Source of the DNA: Piezodorus guildinii
Lineage: Eukaryota; Arthropoda; Insecta; Hemiptera; Pentatomidae
NCBI GenBank assembly: GCA_023052935.1
Contig: CM041298.1
Coordinates: forward strand, 113,230,977 to 113,294,976
DNA length: 64,000 nucleotides
Direction of reading: 5' to 3'
Below are positions 31,471-42,486 of this stretch, piece after piece (position 1 is the stretch's first letter; each line of letters begins with the position of its first letter). Below the pieces are notes generated by a model that saw only the letters and a list, made by a program, of their open reading frames with translations, made no database searches and had not been told where the DNA came from. Position numbers and translations under genes: made by a program.

Positions 31471-32226
31471 GTGGTAACTCCCGGGCGGAAACGGTAAGTC
31501 CTATGAAACTGAAATTTCATATTTAAGATAACTATACGCCCGAGACGTGACAAAACTTTTTTCATCAAAATGAGCTTACCAGAAGAGGCACTTTATACCA
31601 TGCATTTTACCCCTTTTTTCGATTTTCTCGAAAACGGTTCCGACGATTTTGATTAAACTCACTACATCGATGTAAAATTTAATGGGCTTTAATATCATGT
31701 AGGTTTTATTTGGATAAAAATGGTCTGACAGGGCTTAAATGCCGATATTTTAAATTGTCTTCCCCTAAAGTACCTTTAATTTTGTAGATTCAATAATAAT
31801 AACTAGATTATCTTGTTAACGCTGATGAAAAACATGTAAATATATAAATTGAATAAATTCGATATCCAACTAAAGGAGAAAACAGAAAAAATATTTTTTT
31901 AATGCAATTTTTCGTTTTTGAACATAAGAGCAGTAATATACATGTATGATATACCGTTGGAAAGCTAAAGATTTTAGAAAAAATGTCATCTCATACACAA
32001 GCTATTTAAAGTTAATAGAGAGTGATGAAATGAACATAAAACTAACTGATTATTTTAGATAATTATATAATAGATTTTTTAATGAAACACATGTTTCTAT
32101 AGAAATTTAATTTGATTAATTCCTTAATAGTTTCACGTATTTTTATCTCTAACTGTATTTGAAAAATTTTTCATTGATTTTAAAAATCGAGGTAAGTGAA
32201 AGTCGGTGTGTTGCCCGCACCAGATT
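31243..32226 (+). mobile_element. R1kb family, complete copy (reference)
   Basis: Left end TTTTACTTTCACTTACTATA, right end GGTAAGTGAAAGTCGGTGTG then TTGCCCGCACCAGATTTTTT. About 980 bp, no coding frame. Landmarks in order: CGATCGTGAAAATTTTCGAA, AAATACACGTTTTAGGG, a long (TG)n, ACTCCCGGGCGGAAACGG, ACCATGCATTTTACC, GGTCTGACAGGGCTTAAATG. The 142-codon minus-strand frame over 31140-31568 is His/Thr repeat from the TG array and not a gene. Confidence 0.8.
31370..31470. repeat. (TG)n microsatellite inside R1kb
   Basis: About 100 bp of TG with TA and TC interruptions. Other copies have 5-10 units at this place. Confidence 0.95.
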
Positions 32227-32755
32227 TTTTAGATTCACACCGTTCCAACTGTTATATAAAACTATATGTTATTCTTTTTGATAGAAATAATAGGAATATA
32301 TATTAACAAAATATAATAGCTGAAATAAAACAAGAATAGCGTCGAATTGCTGAACCAAACCAAACGGTCGAGGAAGAATGGTGCAACGAAGGGTGACTGA
32401 GAAGGTTCCATTTCATGGTCAGAAGAACACGACTCAACAAAATGGAAAATGGATCTGTGTTCGTGAGGACCTGTTGCCTGCGTTTGTAAGCCTGATTAAC
32501 GGTCCAGAATCTAGTAATCTTGGGCTGCACGCAAAGAATAACTCAAAAATAAATTTTCTTTAAAATACCCCTCTAAAGTAAATAACAAACTATTTACGTT
32601 AACAAGATTATTCATTAATATAAATGCCAAGACATACCCATTCCAGAAGATGATATATATTCAACTCTTTAGCATTTCGCTTCTGAGAAATAATTCAATC
32701 TTTAAGAGGTCAACGCGTGGTATTCGTAAAATTTTGATTTAAAGGGGCAGTGCAT
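32227..32755. other. Stretch without a recognised gene
   Basis: A plus-strand frame of 61 codons at 32378-32563 (MVQRRVTEKVPFHG start) and a minus-strand frame of 75 codons share the same bases. Neither is recognised. Confidence 0.4.
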
Positions 32756-32967
32756 TGTTCAACGGTGATTCAAAACATCCGGAAGAAAGACATCAGCCTT
32801 GAAGACTAAGGAAGAATATCCTCTCCTGAAAACGAAGTTCTGCGGGTATTGATGAAAGAAAACCGCAAAACTACTATTCCAGAACAAGCAGGAAACTTAA
32901 TCTCAGCAAATAGACTGTCAATGACCACTTTTAAGGCGATTAAAAAAATAAACGGTCGGAAGTAGGC
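32756..32967 (+). pseudogene. Second mariner-like lineage, relic of transposase DNA-binding half
   Basis: Read in one frame it gives IRKKDISLED, a stop, GRISSPENEVLRVLMKENRK and TTIPEQAGNL..., ending KAIKKINGRK. The order GD.SLED.GR..S.....LR.L...N...TT.E.A..L....T....L..I.K matches mariner transposases at the join of the two helix-turn-helix domains. It differs strongly from copies 1-4, so it is an older, separate family. Confidence 0.55.
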
Positions 32968-33025
32968 CTTTCTAATATAGCTTAGTAATAGTCCTACTTA
33001 ACTTGCTGTAGAACATTCGGAGAAA

Positions 33026-33880
33026 AAAAAATCTGGTGCGGGCAACGCACGACTTTCACTTACCTCCGTTTTTAGAATCGATTAAAGAATTTCCAAATAG
33101 AGTAAGAGATAAAAATGAGTGAAACCATTAATGAATTAATTAAATGGAATTTCTATAGAAGCATGTGTTTTATTAAAAAATCTATTATATCATTATCCAA
33201 AATAATCACTTAGTTTTATCGCTTTTTCATCACTCTCTATTAACTTTTAAAAGCTTGTGTATAAGATAATATTTTTTCTAAAATCTTCAGCTTTCCAACG
33301 GTATATTATACATGGATATCACGGTTCTTAAGTTAAAAAAGAAATTGAATTCATTCAATTTATATATTTACCTATTTTTCATCAGTGATAACAACATAAT
33401 ATAGTTATTTTTATAGAATCAGCAAAATTAAAGGTACTTTAGAAGAAGAAAAATTTAAAATATCAACATTTAAGCCCTGTCAGACTAATCAGAATAAAAC
33501 TCACATGATATTAAAGCCCATTCAATTTTACATTGATGTAGCGAGTTTAATCAAAATCGTCGGAACCTTTTGTAAGAAAATCTAAAAAAGGTACAATATG
33601 CATGGTATAAAGTGCCTCTTCTGGTAAGCTCATTTTGATGAAAAAATTTTTGTCACGTCTCGGGCGTATAGTTGTCTTAAATATGAAATTTCAGTTTCTA
33701 GACTTACCGTTTCCGCCCGGGAGTTACCACACACACACAGACCTTTTTGCGGGACTTGGTTATTTGGACTCAGGAGACCCTAAAACGTGTATTTCCGTTG
33801 AAAACTGGAATTCTAAAATTTTCACGATCGCAATACTTTCCCTTACTATATATTTCATATATAGGTAAGTGAAAGTAAAA
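33026..33880 (-). mobile_element. R1kb family, complete copy
   Basis: From AAAAAATCTGGTGCGGGCAA and GACTTTCACTTACC to CCCTTACTATATATTTCATA and TAGGTAAGTGAAAGTAAAAA. It keeps the TATTTCATATA spacer that the 31-kb copy lacks. A SINE-B copy follows directly. Confidence 0.8.
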
Positions 33881-33883
33881 AGA

Positions 33884-34095
33884 CCTGTACGTTTTCAACC
33901 CTCTCCTGGGTCTCGGGTTTACTATTTAAAAAGAGATTCGTATTGTTTCACTGTTTTGGGTAACCACTTTATAGAGACTTGGTGTGCCCAGGAGGGTCTC
34001 CATACACCAGGGTTACTCCACAGATGAAATAAAAGAATAAATAATTCTGTCTCAGCCAGGGTTCGAAGCCAAGACCCGCCGCTACCAGCGTCACA
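33884..34095 (-). repeat. SINE family B, divergent subfamily
   Basis: GACCTGTACG, CTCCTGGGTCTCGGGTTTAC, AGGAGGGTCTCCATACACCA and CAGCCAGGGTTCGAAGCCA follow SINE-B order. CTCGGGTT and the shorter middle match the copy at 55818-56113, not the main subfamily. A 60-codon minus-strand frame here is SINE sequence. Confidence 0.7.
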
Positions 34096-34144
34096 TGGGT
34101 TCATATTTGGGAGAGTGAATTCCGGGTACAGTCATCAAAACACT

Positions 34145-34216
34145 TAATTAAGTAGAACACTTAATTTATTGGTCCAACGTTTTGAGCCTACATACAAAGC
34201 CTTTATCAGGGCTATA
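34145..34216 (-). repeat. Hammerhead-like unit H7, copy 1
   Basis: On the minus strand: AGCCCTGATAAAGGCTTTGT, then AGGCTCAAAACGTTGGACC and AATAAATTAAGTG. Core halves are degenerate (CTGATAA, CAAA). Confidence 0.5.
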
Positions 34217-34316
34217 AAACAAAAGATAATAACCGGTTGTACAACACAATATATAAATATGATAACTTAAAAAAATTGTACTAATAATTAAAAACAAAAT
34301 GTAATAAAAATATACT

Positions 34317-34341
34317 AAAAAAAAAAAAAAAAAAAAAAAAA
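34317..34341. repeat. A run of about 25
   Basis: Lies directly at the 3' end of the SINE-B copy on the minus strand, where it reads as a poly(T) tail in SINE sense. Confidence 0.9.
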
Positions 34342-34645
34342 CTGTACCAATACAACCCATGAAGAGTTTTGGGCTCAGTACATGTAGAGATTCGTACTGT
34401 TTCTACGCGCCAACGGCCATGCAATGAGGTGATTCGGCTGAGATCACGCTCAGCCGCCAGGGTTTTCCCCCATTTTCGGGTACCCACTTTAAAGAGGCTG
34501 TGTGTGCCCCAGGAGGGTCTCCATACCCCAGGATTAGCCCCCGGCCGAATTAACAGAATAAATGATATTCCGCCACAGCCGGGATTCGAACCCAGGACCC
34601 GGAGCATAGTAGACTAGCGCTCTACCCACTAGAACACGCCGCTCC
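34342..34645 (-). repeat. SINE family B, full-length copy
   Basis: Head GGGAGCGGCGTGTTCTAGTG (minus strand), B box GGTTCGAATCC (34582-34592), body with GGAGGGTCTCCATACCCC (plus sense) and end GTTGTATTGGTACAG followed by T25. Both RNA polymerase III boxes are intact. Frames of 82 and 108 codons over it are artefacts. Confidence 0.85.
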
Positions 34646-34839
34646 CAAAATTATACTGATAATTAGAAACAAAATAGAACCGTACTTGTAGTAATTAACA
34701 ATTATTATAATGATTAGAAACAAAAGAGCCCAAGAAATTAAAAAAAAATGTCTAATCATTTAATAATAAGATTATGTTGTAAAAAAAGTTAAAAATTTAT
34801 AGCTCAAAAAGAGTTCCATATATATAACGTACAAAATTA

Positions 34840-34945
34840 CAACATTCTCATAACATAGGAAACCTCTGAAGAAGTCCTAAAATTAAGACCAAAACGTGGG
34901 CACCAAAAAAACTATATTTCTATTTAATTAAGTATTTATATTTAA
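34840..34945 (+). repeat. Hammerhead-like unit H7, copy 2
   Basis: CTGAAGA, AGTCCTAAAATTAAGAC, then CAAAACGTGGGCACC. GAAA is replaced by CAAA. Copies 1 and 2 face each other about 650 bp apart with SINE-B inserted between them. Confidence 0.5.
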
Positions 34946-35129
34946 TTAACTTCTTCCGAATATATAGACACAGTCAATCATTCGATCATTATAAGGTTTC
35001 ATAATTTTTTATGTGCTAGAGTTAATGAGGGTTCCAATAAGCAAGTAACTTAATTCTTTTTTTTTTTTAATAATACTTACAGTAGCCATTGACATCATTA
35101 GGTCATTATTAGTTAACGAGAAAAGTTAG

Positions 35130-35300
35130 ACAAACACTTTATTCCAGTACAAGAAGCTCCCCCGAGACCCGTTACTCCCAAGGGAGCGCTGCCGAAAGCA
35201 CTTCCGCCCGGCTTAATTTCGCCCGCCTTCCTCCCTCCACCATTAAGTGCGGTCTTCAAGGCGTCCCCCTCAGGCGGTTGTCCCAAAATATTACGGAAAA
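35130..35300 (-). other. Isolated GC-rich island with short open frame
   Basis: About 150 bp with far higher GC and CpG than its surroundings. A minus-strand frame of roughly 65 codons reads ILGQPPEGDALKTALNGGGR and PGGSAFGSAPLGVTGLGG. I do not recognise it. It could be an orphan exon, a captured fragment in a transposon, or a transposon UTR. Confidence 0.3.
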
Positions 35301-35399
35301 CTTAGACCGACTTAATATTTCCTAAATTAAAGATGTAACCAAAGGAAATATTACAAAATGGTTTGTCATCGAGCTGTCAGCTTTTTTAAATTATTTATT

Positions 35400-35790
35400 G
35401 AATTAATTTTTTATCTTTAAATATTTTTCATTCACACCTGTCAATAAATGTTGACAATCTGCGAATGTGATGATGAAGGAATGATAGTAGGCGTGGTATG
35501 CATGATGGAGAGAAGATGCCCATAGGTACCTCTTCCTGGCGTGCTTCCTATTACGGATTTAGCTTAGAAGGTCCCTCATCCAACTTCTTTTCAGTCTTCT
35601 GTGATTATTGTCCGGCATGTTACTAGTGGCCATGCTTCGTATTAGATTGTTTATATGTCCAAGTAAGTTGTGAAAACGTTCGTAGAGGGTCTGAATCTGT
35701 TCATTGACTGTTAGCATGTGAAGGTCTGTATGTAAAGTAGTGTTGCTAACGTACCATGGTGAGTAATAATAATTGATATTTAAAACTGTA
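35400..35790 (-). pseudogene. Jockey-type LINE tail, subfamily 2
   Basis: Aligned with 17515-17880: CACACCTGTCAATAAATG, GGTCCCTCATCCAACTTCTT, TTTCAGTCTTCTG, GTCCAAGTAAGTTGTGAAAA. Only the 3' UTR and the last part of the coding sequence are kept, with stops. Confidence 0.6.
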
Positions 35791-35884
35791 TTAATTAATA
35801 AATAAGCTGCCAGATAAAATACATGAAAATGGCATTAAGAGGAAATGCTTATTGACAGAAGTCCAGTAGGTAATCTAAATTAGA

Positions 35885-36175
35885 AGGTGTAGAGTGCTTC
35901 ATTTCAGACGCCTCGGAGGATTATCAGGCATTAAAGAGAAAGCAAGGATTAAAGATATTGGGAGTGGAGCTATGGAAGGATTGATAACTGGACCAAATCA
36001 GTAACATATGGAACATTAAGTTCTTTATGGATCAGTTTATTCATATCAAAGTATAGAGCATTGAGGATTTTGTATTGTAAGGATTGAATACGGAAAGAAT
36101 TTGAAGGTTTAGTAGAGCCCCACTGCTCACTCCAGAAAGTAAATATGATGGCGATATAGCCGCTCATCTTATGGA
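35885..36175 (-). pseudogene. Jockey-type LINE tail, subfamily 1
   Basis: The minus strand reads SEQWGSTKPSNSFRIQSLQY, then NKLIHKELNVPYVTDL, nearly the same as the fragment at 1-275, and finishes in a CCTCCGAGGCGTCTGAAA match (plus sense reversed). A deletion of about 12 residues occurs after QSLQYKIL. Inserted 3'-end-first next to the subfamily 2 tail. Confidence 0.75.
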
Positions 36176-36336
36176 GTTAAGTGAAAGGTTAGAGCGTGTG
36201 CCCAGAAAGTGATGAGGTAACCGAAAGCGGCGGGCAGTTTTTTTTGGTAACAGACTTGAGAGCGGTAAGACGTTTTCAAGCAGTATGTATGTATACATGT
36301 ATATAATTATTTTATTATTTATTTTTTTTTCAATGG

Positions 36337-36726
<390 letters not shown>

Positions 36727-37079
36727 TTATCTACGTATTGTTACTATGTGTTTATTAATAAATATTACGTTACGTCCGAATAACAATAATAATAATACTG
36801 CCATAAAGCAGCACTTACCAAAGAAATAAAAGGGAGATGAACCCCTGATTATAGGACCACAGTAATTTGGAAAATCCAACTCTGAACTATTTCTAGCATC
36901 TTTGTTTTAGTGTTCTTTCAAAGTCTGTAGTATACGCATAAGCCTATGTAATACACTATTTTCTCTCAAATCTAAGTAAATTAGTAATTTTTTTTTTTTT
37001 TTTTGGAGACTTGTAATAATTACATATTTATTAATTTTGTTTATATGTATTTATAACGTTAGAAAAAAAAAAGTTAATT

Positions 37080-37690
37080 CTTATTCAGGCAATGTGTAAA
37101 TCCATTGTATATGTTTAAGTTAATTTAAATAATAATTTCATTTATTGAAACATGTCTAATCTAATCTTACTCTTCATTAGGGGTGGGCATGATCGAATGA
37201 TCAATATGCATTTTAAGAGATGATATGCCACAATTTCCCTCTCTATGGTAGCTGAGCTGGCTGAGCCTAGGTGTAAATATGCAATATACATATAATTTAT
37301 GTGATGAGGAAAAAAAAAAAAAAAGAAAAAAAATAGGCCGTTCGATTATATTACTATCGAGCTCAGATAGCTCCTTATGATCCCTCGATTATTGTAAACA
37401 ATTCAGTTCGAATGATCATTCATTTCTCCAAACCGATTAATCCGATAATCGATTAATTCGAATGATTCAAATAATCGAATGGTCCGATAATCGTCATTCG
37501 ATTATGCCCACCCCTACCCTGCATGCCACCTACTTGGATCGGTAAACACGATACCTTTGGAAAGGAAATCCAATGATTCCAGTAATATTAATCTATACAT
37601 ACATTAAATATATCAAGTAAACTAGTTTTTGAAAGTACCGCTGCCTTAGAAAAGCAGCAAGTCAAAAACATAGCATTATGTATATGGTAC
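37080..37690 (+). repeat. Repeat R, copy 1, split by a hAT MITE
   Basis: The parts at 37080-37177 and 37517-37690 align together with 48780-49030. Shared words: CATGCCACCTA, GGTAAACACGATACCTTTGG, ACCGCTGCCTTAGAAAAGCA and GTCAAAAACATAGCA. The end contains a GCTGC/GCAGC hairpin and TA-rich termination. Class unknown. Confidence 0.75.
37178..37516. mobile_element. hAT-type MITE, 339 bp
   Basis: Terminal inverted repeats TAGGGGTGGGCATGATCGAA and the inverse ending TATGCCCACCCCTA; TAGGGGTGGGC is typical of hAT elements. Flanks CTCTTCAT and CCCTGCAT are an 8-bp target duplication with two changes. The uninterrupted repeat copy at 48863-48885 reads ATCTTACCCTGCATGCCACC, giving the original target. 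Internal sequence is made of ATCGAATGATTCG-like words with no coding capacity. Confidence 0.88.
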
Positions 37691-38690
37691 TGTTATAAAC
37701 GTCCTAAATCCAAGCACCAGTTACGACTAAAAGTCAAATATGATTAGTACTAGACTCGTAAATAAGATACTACATCATCCATACTAAAAGCTGAATGGAA
37801 TATCAGGAGTGAGTCAGGAGGGTGCCAGGAATCCTGCGCAATATCCATGAATGAATAACGTATACAGTCATTGAAATGGATTTATGAATAACCGGCCCTC
37901 CGTTTTTTGTCACTACGTATCGATTACTTCTTGTTACTCTGTTTTATTCATGCCTCGCTAGATACATTTTTAATTTGCCGAAGGTTCAAGTAACGACCAT
38001 TACATTAATCAATTTGCTCTATAAATATTCGGTAGACGAGGATATTTTTAGAAGATAGCATGTAATTGTAAAATATTTATAGACCATACAAGTAAATTCT
38101 TATTGAATATTAAATAGGATAACTTTCTATCATTCTTCTGCAATCAACAATTTATAGTGGGAAAAAAATTAAGTTTCAGTCCTCATAACACAAATAATTT
38201 ACAAAGTTAAGCCTAAGTTTTATATATTAATTTTAATTTTAACATAAATTTACTTTTTTTTATATAGAGAGACATTGATTTTGGGTGCTAAGTGTTTTGG
38301 TATTGTTTTTATTTATGATGGTGTGATTTTTAGTATGTAGTTGTATAATGTATATATAATTTGTTGTTTTTTCTTATTTATTTAATGTTTGGTGTACATG
38401 TATAGATATATCTAAGTATTTGAAAGAAAATGTCAAACGGTAGAGAAGGAAAAAAAAAGAAAAAAAAAACACAGGAAAAATAAGTAGGAAAACAATTTTC
38501 TAAAAGGAGTAAAAAAGGAAAAAAAAAATTGTATTTATAGTTAGATAAAATGTTAAGAATATTCCTGTAGGAAAGAATCGGTATGCTGTGTTATAGCAAC
38601 CTAATTAAGTTGGGCAGCATCATTTTGTTTGTTTATTTATGAATAAAGTGTATCTCTCTTAACATAATATTTAATACACACTTGTTATAT
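37690..38690. other. Long stretch without recognised features
   Basis: AT-rich. At 38585-38640 the words ATAGCAACC and GGGCAGCA resemble 44850-44890, a weak dispersed repeat. No frame over 60 codons is recognisable. Confidence 0.45.
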
Positions 38691-38699
38691 AGAACAAAA

Positions 38700-38955
38700 A
38701 GGAGCTGAGTATCACGCTGTAGGTTGTGAGTTCGAATCCCAGTCCTGGCGGGGCTTTTATAAGGATATAATTAATTGGGGATTCACTGGCAGCCTCTCCT
38801 CCGGGTATGTGAGACCCGTCAGAAAAATGGTGGCCTATCACATAATTAGACGTAGGGATGACCATACACTACAACATGCATCGAGAAACGTGAGGGTAAT
38901 CTTCCAAGAGATTACACCACGAGGCCCAGGGCCTATACGGCCTGTCGCGCCACTG
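38700..38955 (+). repeat. SINE family C, second copy
   Basis: AGGTTGTGAGTTCGAATCCC (B box), CCTGGCGGGGC, CCTCCGGGTATGTGAGACCC and CGAGGCCCAGGGCCTATACG to GGCCTGTCGCGCCA. The A-box region is degraded (GGAGCTGAGTATC). Overlapping 62-64 codon frames are SINE sequence. Confidence 0.75.
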
Positions 38956-38994
38956 GAAGAAGAAGAATATAGAGATACATATATAGAATATACA

Positions 38995-39195
38995 TAATGA
39001 GTCTTGGGCTCAGTACATATAGAGATTCGTACTATTTCTAGGCTAACAGCCGTGCAATGAGGTGATTAGGCCTTTATGTGCAATCACGCTCAACAGCAAG
39101 GTTTTTTTCCCCAATTTGGGTAATAAATAATATTCTGTCAAAGCAGGGATTCGAACCCAGGACCCGGAGAACCTTAGACTAGTCCTCTATCGCAA
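38995..39195 (-). repeat. SINE family B, internally deleted
   Basis: GGCTCAGTACATATAGAGAT, CAGCCGTGCAATGAGGTGAT, then a deletion to TAATATTCTGTCAAAGCAGG and GATTCGAACCCAGGACCC (B box). About 70 bp of the middle are missing. Confidence 0.75.
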
Positions 39196-39354
39196 AACAG
39201 AATACTAATATAAAAGTGTTCTGCTCTTTCTTTATTTTTTGTTTCTTCTTTTTTCACTATTAGAGCATGGCACAAATATGACAATATATTTTCGAAACTC
39301 CTTAATTATTGACTGAAACCTCATGACTCATAGACAACTTTAACTAATCTTGGT

Positions 39355-40211
39355 TAAAAGATTGACGTGGAACCCACATACAAGACTTAAACGAAAAGAA
39401 CTCAACAGACGATTCGGACAGTTATAGAGACTACTAAACAAAAAATCTAAGCTTACAGTTGACAACAAATTATTACTTTACAAGACAATACTGAAGCCAA
39501 TCTGGACCTACGGACTTGAACTGTGGGGGACAGCTAAACGTTCTAACATCAAACGCATTCAATCCAAAGTCCTCCGAACAATAGTAAATGCTCCTTATTA
39601 TGTCTCCAACTATACCTTACACCACGACCTTAATGTTCCATTTATTTCAGACCTGATTCCATCTAAATTTTCCAAATTCCACCAGAACCTCATTCATCAT
39701 CCTAATCCTCTAGCACAATCCCTATCCAGCTCCACTCATCCATACAACCCTCCTAGATGGTTGAAACGGCAGTGGCCCCGAGACATATTGTAAACATCTA
39801 TTCTGGAGTTCTGACACTGGTCAGATTCTCTCATGTGCTGTGTGATTGTGGCTCTGGCGCCCTCACTTAGCTTCCGCTGGCTCTCACCAGTGATGCGGCT
39901 GAGAGGGAGGCGCTGGGATCCTTTGGACTCTGCTTGTCCTTCCACAAGTGGGGGGACAAGCCCCGTCCGGGGTTCCCGAGCTGATTGTAAATATTGTACA
40001 TAGGTATGAATGTGACATGTTTTGTTTATTTATTTGTTAACTTCAATTATTTGTATTTATTTTGTCTATACATTTTGTTATTGTATACGTTTATTTATTT
40101 TGATTTTATTTTATGTAATTTGACTTTCTTTTTGTTTATATTGTAAATATTGTATGAATGCGATCCTGTAGCAATATTATTATTGTCTTTTATGACAAAT
40201 TGTAATAAATA

Positions 40212-40249
<38 letters not shown>
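39355..40249 (+). pseudogene. Jockey-type LINE tail with complete 3' UTR and A tail
   Basis: Reads TRLKRKELNRRF, a stop, LLYKTILKPIWTYGLELWGT, then YYVSNYTLHHDLNVPFISDL and ends RWLKRQWPRDIL and TAA at 39790. A 3' UTR of about 420 bp with the GGGACAAGCCCCGTCCGG hairpin follows, then AATAAATACAAAA and about 40 A. This is the only jockey copy here whose A tail is plainly visible, so it is the youngest or best-kept insertion of this subfamily (its relative is 53092-53640). RT catalytic motifs are absent. Confidence 0.8.
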
Positions 40250-40253
<4 letters not shown>

Positions 40254-40690
40254 GATTAAATTCGAAAATACAACAAAGTTATCAGAACTTTTTACTCACT
40301 AACACGTTTTAGATAATACATATAAATTATACTGAAAAATATAAAAAATGAGCCCAAAATATAATGTCCAAAATTCTTATACGTGTAACGCAAATTAAAT
40401 AAACTAAAACTGACTATAAGTATCAATAATAGCACAACCATAAGTCACCTTTGAAAAATCAAGTAATGGGAAAAAGCTCAAAAAATAAGTATGAATACTA
40501 TACTCAAATAATCGACCAGTTGAAGTTATTCTCATACATTTTAAATAATTGAGCATTTTTGAGTGAGTATTTGCCCACCTCTGATGAGTCTTTTTCGGTC
40601 ATTCGGTCGAGTGTACGTCCGAGGTAATGTACTGAGTTGGACTGAGGAATTCAGTTGTCACAGATAAAAATTGTTTTTTTCCCACTAAAT
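40250..40690. other. AT-rich stretch
   Basis: No frames and no recognised repeat. Confidence 0.5.
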
Positions 40691-40691
40691 T

Positions 40692-40760
<69 letters not shown>
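40690..40760. repeat. (TA)n microsatellite
   Basis: About 35 units with one slip. Confidence 0.95.
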
Positions 40761-40762
<2 letters not shown>

Positions 40763-41049
40763 CAAAAATCGCTTAACGTTTTGTTGACCTAGAGTACGAC
40801 GCAGGAAGCTGCTGTGCGGAGCCTTAGACGATGAGTCAGCAATCGGTCAGGTCAGCTAGCCTTAGGTCATATTTTTTTTTTCACAGATCAGGTAAGAGGT
40901 AGTGCATATAAGCTTGGATAATACAATTTTTAAACCTACCTTTTTTTGTATTTATACATGAAAACTAAGCAAGTTTTACATTTTACAGCATACTCTCTAC
41001 ATCTTTAATACAACATCAATATAACATTTTTTAATCGAACTCATATTAA

Positions 41050-41345
41050 AACTAGCACAAAGTTCCTAACTTTTACTAGACAACGCTTACTAGACAAACG
41101 GTCAAACCTTCCTCTTAATTACAAAAAGCACATCTACATGAGAATTATAAGACCTATCTGGAATTACGGAACTCATCAGCAACAAACTCATCTATTAAGA
41201 CTTAAATGTTCTCTATGTTACTGTTTTGTGGCGAACCAGGTATCAATCAATCCTTCCATGAAAAACTCCATTCCACTCTAACCTACAAGTTTCTATTCTT
41301 GATAATCTTTCGAGGCTTCTGAGAAGAAGATGACCGCGGGACGAA
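41050..41345 (+). pseudogene. Jockey-type LINE tail, degraded
   Basis: CTTACTAGACAAACGGTCAA, CATGAGAATTATAAGACCTA, CATGAAAAACTCCATTCCA and CGAGGCTTCTGAGAAGAAGA align with 45975-46385. Several deletions and shifts. Confidence 0.6.
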
Positions 41346-41389
41346 CTGACTACTGCCAATAAGTATCTCTACATGTATTTTCCCACTCC

Positions 41390-41840
41390 GCACTTATTTT
41401 CCCCCACTTTGACTATTGCAGCTTAGTATATGGTGGCCTCCCGACGATGCTTGAGGACAGGCTAAAACGCATCATGAGAGGTCTCATGTAACCCATTTTT
41501 ACGGCGAGTTAAAGTGGCCCCTTCCCCCAATCCGCAGACAATATTTCCTAAGATCATACCTTTACCAAATCATTAGATCCCAACACCCTCCATGCATTCA
41601 CAGTCTCTTACAGTTTAAATCTTCAGTCCACACTCGTGAAACAAGATCGCGCCATTCCGACCTTTACTTTCCTACCCATAGAACTAAAACTTTTGATCGT
41701 TCCTTCCTCGTCCGCTCCTCTACTTTCTGGAATTCTCTACCTACTTATATCCACCATGCTGCTTCTCTCCCCTCATTCAAATCCCAACTTTTCCAATACC
41801 TTTTATTATCCCAAAAAGACGCTTAAATGCAGTGATTCTT
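41390..41840 (+). pseudogene. CR1-like LINE C-terminus
   Basis: Reads HFDYCSLVYGGLPTMLEDRL, one stop, then RQYFLRSYLYQI and ETRSRHSDLYFPTHRTKTFD, RSFLVRSSTFWNSLPTY and LPSFKSQLFQYLL. The R.SFL.R....WN.LP......SL.SFK..L..YL ending is typical of CR1/L2-group pol. Two frames are needed. A second fragment is at 57440-57645. Confidence 0.75.
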
Positions 41841-41984
41841 TTGTGCCTGATATCACACTTTGAAAGAAAAGTAATATTTGTCTTTATTTAAACGCTGTTA
41901 TATTTTATTTTATTTTTAATTTTGTTCAACACAATATTTTTCAAGAACTGTTTTTATTTTATTTTATCATACCATATTTATTTA

Positions 41985-41989
<5 letters not shown>

Positions 41990-42052
<63 letters not shown>
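41990..42052. repeat. (TA)n microsatellite
   Basis: About 30 TA units. Confidence 0.95.
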
Positions 42053-42059
<7 letters not shown>

Positions 42060-42299
42060 GATATCCGTGTGTGATATGAACACTTAAATTAGCCCATCTG
42101 TGTAATAAGTAATTAATTATGTCCCTTCTGTCTGTTGGCCAGACATGTTGTATATTTAAATTGTACAATTCTGTTATTCTTAGGGGACCCAGTTCCAGAA
42201 TAAAAATTATTTTCTATTCCTATTTCATGTCATTGTATCACATTTACTAAATGTATTTCTTAATACAATAGTAAATATGTAATTAAATGTTTTGATCCA

Positions 42300-42480
42300 T
42301 ATCTTACGTCAAGACAAAACGTAAACATATATCAACTCAGGGTATCAAATTCTATTCTACATAGACACTCTAAACTACCCATCAGACAGAAGCTATAAAA
42401 TATATACTTATTCATTACAACCTATATTTACTGCCTAGCTAAAAAGACGCATATTCGAAAAATACAAACCTTTTGAATAG
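42300..42480 (+). pseudogene. Jockey-type LINE, subfamily 2, internal fragment
   Basis: SILHRHSKLPIRQKL and KKTHIRKIQTF are nearly identical to the minus-strand fragment at 17652-18095. It is cut by R1kb at 42487. Confidence 0.65.
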
Positions 42481-42486
42481 ACATTT

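Noticed and set aside
31140..31568. 142-codon minus-strand frame with a His-Thr repeat
   Set aside because: It is the (TG)n array plus R1kb sequence; the same DNA without the array recurs as non-coding repeat.
34342..34645. Possible tRNA genes at SINE-B, SINE-A and SINE-C heads
   Set aside because: A and B boxes are present, but acceptor and anticodon stems do not fold and the sequence continues into a SINE body found in several copies.
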